DNA from: Pseudomonas sp. CCI4.2
GTDB taxonomy: Bacteria > Pseudomonadota > Gammaproteobacteria > Pseudomonadales > Pseudomonadaceae
Assembly (NCBI RefSeq): GCF_034350045.1
Contig: NZ_CP133781.1
Span: 4,388,501-4,452,500 of the forward strand
DNA: 64,000 nucleotides
Direction of reading: 5' to 3'
Made by a program: the position numbers and the translations under genes. Positions within the stretch are counted from its first letter, which is position 1. Each line of letters opens with the position of its first letter. Positions 62,460-64,000 of the stretch are shown here, in pieces. Under the pieces are notes generated by a model. The model searched no databases. It was not told the DNA's origin and was given only the letters and a program-made list of their open reading frames with translations.

Positions 62460-64000
62460 GGGACGCCTCCGGCGAATAGTCATACGCCTCGAAATCCACG
62501 GTCACCGGACCACTGAAGTTATGCGTCGGCGGCGGTGACGCAATGCGCCATTCCAGCCCCGCCGCTCCCCAGGGGTTCATCGGCGCCCGGTCGCCATAAC
62601 GCAACGACGCTAACAGGTAGAAGAACGGCAACACGTAAGCGATCGCCAGGATAGAAGCGCCCGCCGAGGACAACACATTGAGGAATTGAAATTCCGCCGG
62701 GTAGCTGTGGTAGCGCCGGGGCATGCCCAAGTAACCCAGTAGAAATTGCGGAAAAAACGTCAGATTGAAACCGCAAAAAATCATCACGGCGGTGATCTTG
62801 CCCCACAGCGCGGAGTACATCCGCCCGGTGATTTTCGGCCACCAGAAGTGCAACGCTCCGAAGTACCCCGCCACCGCTGCGCCGACCATGATGTAGTGAA
62901 AATGCGCGACCACAAAATAGGTGTCGTGCACGTGCAGGTCTGCCGCCAACAAGGCTAGAAACAACCCGGTCACGCCACCGATCAAAAACAGCCCGATGAA
63001 GGTCAGCGCGAACAAAAAAGGCGCATGCAGCGTCAGGTCGCTTTTGTACAGGGTCGCAGTCCAGTTATAGGCCTTGATCGCTGACGGGATCGACACCAAA
63101 AAACTCATTAATGAAAAAAACAAACTGGCGTACATCGACTGTCCGGAGACGAACATGTGATGACCCCATACCAGAAAACCAATCACCGCAATCGCGACAC
63201 TGGACCAAGCCACGAAGCTATAACCGAAAATCCGCTTGTGCCCGGACGCGGTGATCAACTCAGTGACCACACCCATGGCCGGCAGGATCATGATGTACAC
63301 CGCAGGGTGACTGTAGAACCAGAACAGGTGCTGAAACAGCAGTGGATCGCCGCCCAACCGAGGATCAAACACCCCAATTCCAAACAGATGCTCAGCGGCC
63401 AACAACAGCAAGGTCACGGCCAGCACCGGGGTGGCCAATACCAGGATGATCGAGGTCGCGTACATCGACCATACGAACAACGGCAAACGCATCCAGGTCA
63501 TGCCCGGCGCGCGCAACGTGTGCACGGTGGCAATGATGTTGATCCCGGTGAAAATCGACGAAAAACCGGCGACAAACACCCCACAGATCACCGACACCAC
63601 GTGCCCATTGCTGAACATCGTCGACAGCGGCGTGTAGAAGGTCCAGCCAGTGTCGACCCCGCCCAGCAGCAGCGCGAGCAAGGTGAATAATCCGCCGCCG
63701 ACCAGCAGGTACCAGCTCAGCAGATTGAGTCGCGGAAAGGCCATGTCCCGTGCGCCGATCATGATCGGTATCAGAAAATTGCCGAACACGCTGGGGATCG
63801 AGGGAATCAGAAAAAACCAGACCATGATCACCCCGTGCAAGGTAAACGCGCGGTTGTAGCCATCGGAACTCAACAAGTCGCCGTCGGGGGTAATCAGCTC
63901 GATGCGGATCAGGCTCGCGGCCATCCCACCGACGAAGAAAAAGAAGGTCACGGCAATCATGTACAACACCGCGATGCGCTTGTGATCCACGGTCAAAAAC
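62446..64000 (-). CDS. ctaD: Haem-copper oxidase subunit I, A2-type (5' end outside window)
   Basis: The frame is open to the right edge, so the N-terminus is missing; about 517 residues are visible. Ligands seen: HGVIMVWFF (haem a His), FWFYSHPAVYIMILPAMG (CuB His and cross-linked Tyr), LVWGHHMF (CuB His pair) and VVAHFHYIMVG (haem a3 and haem a His). Helix VI has YSHP in place of GHPE, so the gating Glu is replaced by Tyr-Ser, the mark of A2 oxidases such as Thermus caa3. Followed by subunits III and IV. Subunit II should lie beyond the edge. It is thus distinct from the canonical A1-type aa3 oxidase of pseudomonads. Confidence 0.93.
   Translation of the reverse strand, partial: FLTVDHKRIAVLYMIAVTFFFFVGGMAASLIRIELITPDGDLLSSDGYNRAFTLHGVIMVWFFLIPSIPSVFGNFLIPIMIGARDMAFPRLNLLSWYLLVGGGLFTLLALLLGGVDTGWTFYTPLSTMFSNGHVVSVICGVFVAGFSSIFTGINIIATVHTLRAPGMTWMRLPLFVWSMYATSIILVLATPVLAVTLLLLAAEHLFGIGVFDPRLGGDPLLFQHLFWFYSHPAVYIMILPAMGVVTELITASGHKRIFGYSFVAWSSVAIAVIGFLVWGHHMFVSGQSMYASLFFSLMSFLVSIPSAIKAYNWTATLYKSDLTLHAPFLFALTFIGLFLIGGVTGLFLALLAADLHVHDTYFVVAHFHYIMVGAAVAGYFGALHFWWPKITGRMYSALWGKITAVMIFCGFNLTFFPQFLLGYLGMPRRYHSYPAEFQFLNVLSSAGASILAIAYVLPFFYLLASLRYGDRAPMNPWGAAGLEWRIASPPPTHNFSGPVTVDFEAYDYSPEASREPL

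Noticed and set aside
1..64000. CRISPR arrays, tRNA/rRNA genes, prophage or integrative elements
   Set aside because: No regularly spaced repeats with spacers, no tRNA cloverleaf or CCA ends, and no integrase, transposase or att-like direct repeats were recognised by eye.

Overview
The window looks like chromosomal DNA of a fluorescent-type or fragi-type Pseudomonas. Most predicted proteins have Pseudomonas-like architectures. Several intergenic gaps carry the short repeats typical of the genus: GTGGGA…, TAGGAGCTGCCGAAGGCTGCG, and GCCAAC-AC-GTTGGC with TCCTACAG. No rRNA, tRNA, CRISPR array, integrase or intact insertion sequence was seen. The left edge cuts an RHS gene and the right edge cuts a cytochrome oxidase subunit I gene.

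Layout. 1-4.5 kb: the 3' part of an RHS polymorphic-toxin gene with a caspase/C80-like C-terminal tip, then repeats and a small hypothetical gene. 4.5-13.2 kb: ordinary chromosomal genes (DoxX, a periplasmic lytic transglycosylase, tatD, a D-2-hydroxyacid dehydrogenase, topB, DUF4174, a KGG stress peptide, mntH). 13.6-18.6 kb: a UDP-galactofuranose set (glycosidase-like, glf, glycosyltransferase) divergent from galE. 18.6-21 kb: a methyltransferase with a haem-oxygenase-like metalloenzyme. 21.4-23.3 kb: a poorly known three-gene unit whose second gene is frameshifted. 23.2-25.4 kb: a Mop protein, an M24 peptidase and an alpha/beta hydrolase.

25.6-35.6 kb is the clearest specialised system: a Fur-boxed operon for a vibrioferrin-type siderophore. 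It holds an SbnG-like citrate synthase, a TonB-dependent receptor, and pvsA-pvsB-pvsC-pvsD-pvsE in the Vibrio gene order. 36-40.7 kb is a signalling unit: a REC-GGDEF-EAL protein (frameshifted), a di-haem peroxidase and a membrane histidine kinase. 40.8-41.3 kb holds a decayed BrnT/BrnA toxin-antitoxin pair. 41.5-43.7 kb is a LysR regulator divergent from an argD-like aminotransferase.

43.8-52.3 kb is the best candidate for an undescribed system. A seven-gene operon encodes a thermostable-haemolysin-family (GNAT-like) protein, an acyl/AMP ligase, an UndA-like diiron enzyme, an SDR, an exported TPR protein and a PmrA/QseB-type two-component pair. Four tandem 11-bp CTTAAG/CTGAAG repeats lie between this operon and a divergent cytochrome b561 gene. 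The same box, at the same distance, precedes a second cytochrome b561-cytochrome c unit at 50.9-52.3 kb, so both units are predicted to belong to one regulon.

52.5-64 kb: an MCP, an OafA-like acyltransferase, a DcrB-like protein, a lipoprotein, a single-chain biotin-dependent acyl-CoA carboxylase, and an A2-type haem-copper oxidase (subunits I, III, IV).

Three genes are interrupted at long mononucleotide runs (A8, C9, T7), and each is repaired by adding one base of the run. Homopolymer under-calling in the assembly is therefore as likely as true gene loss.
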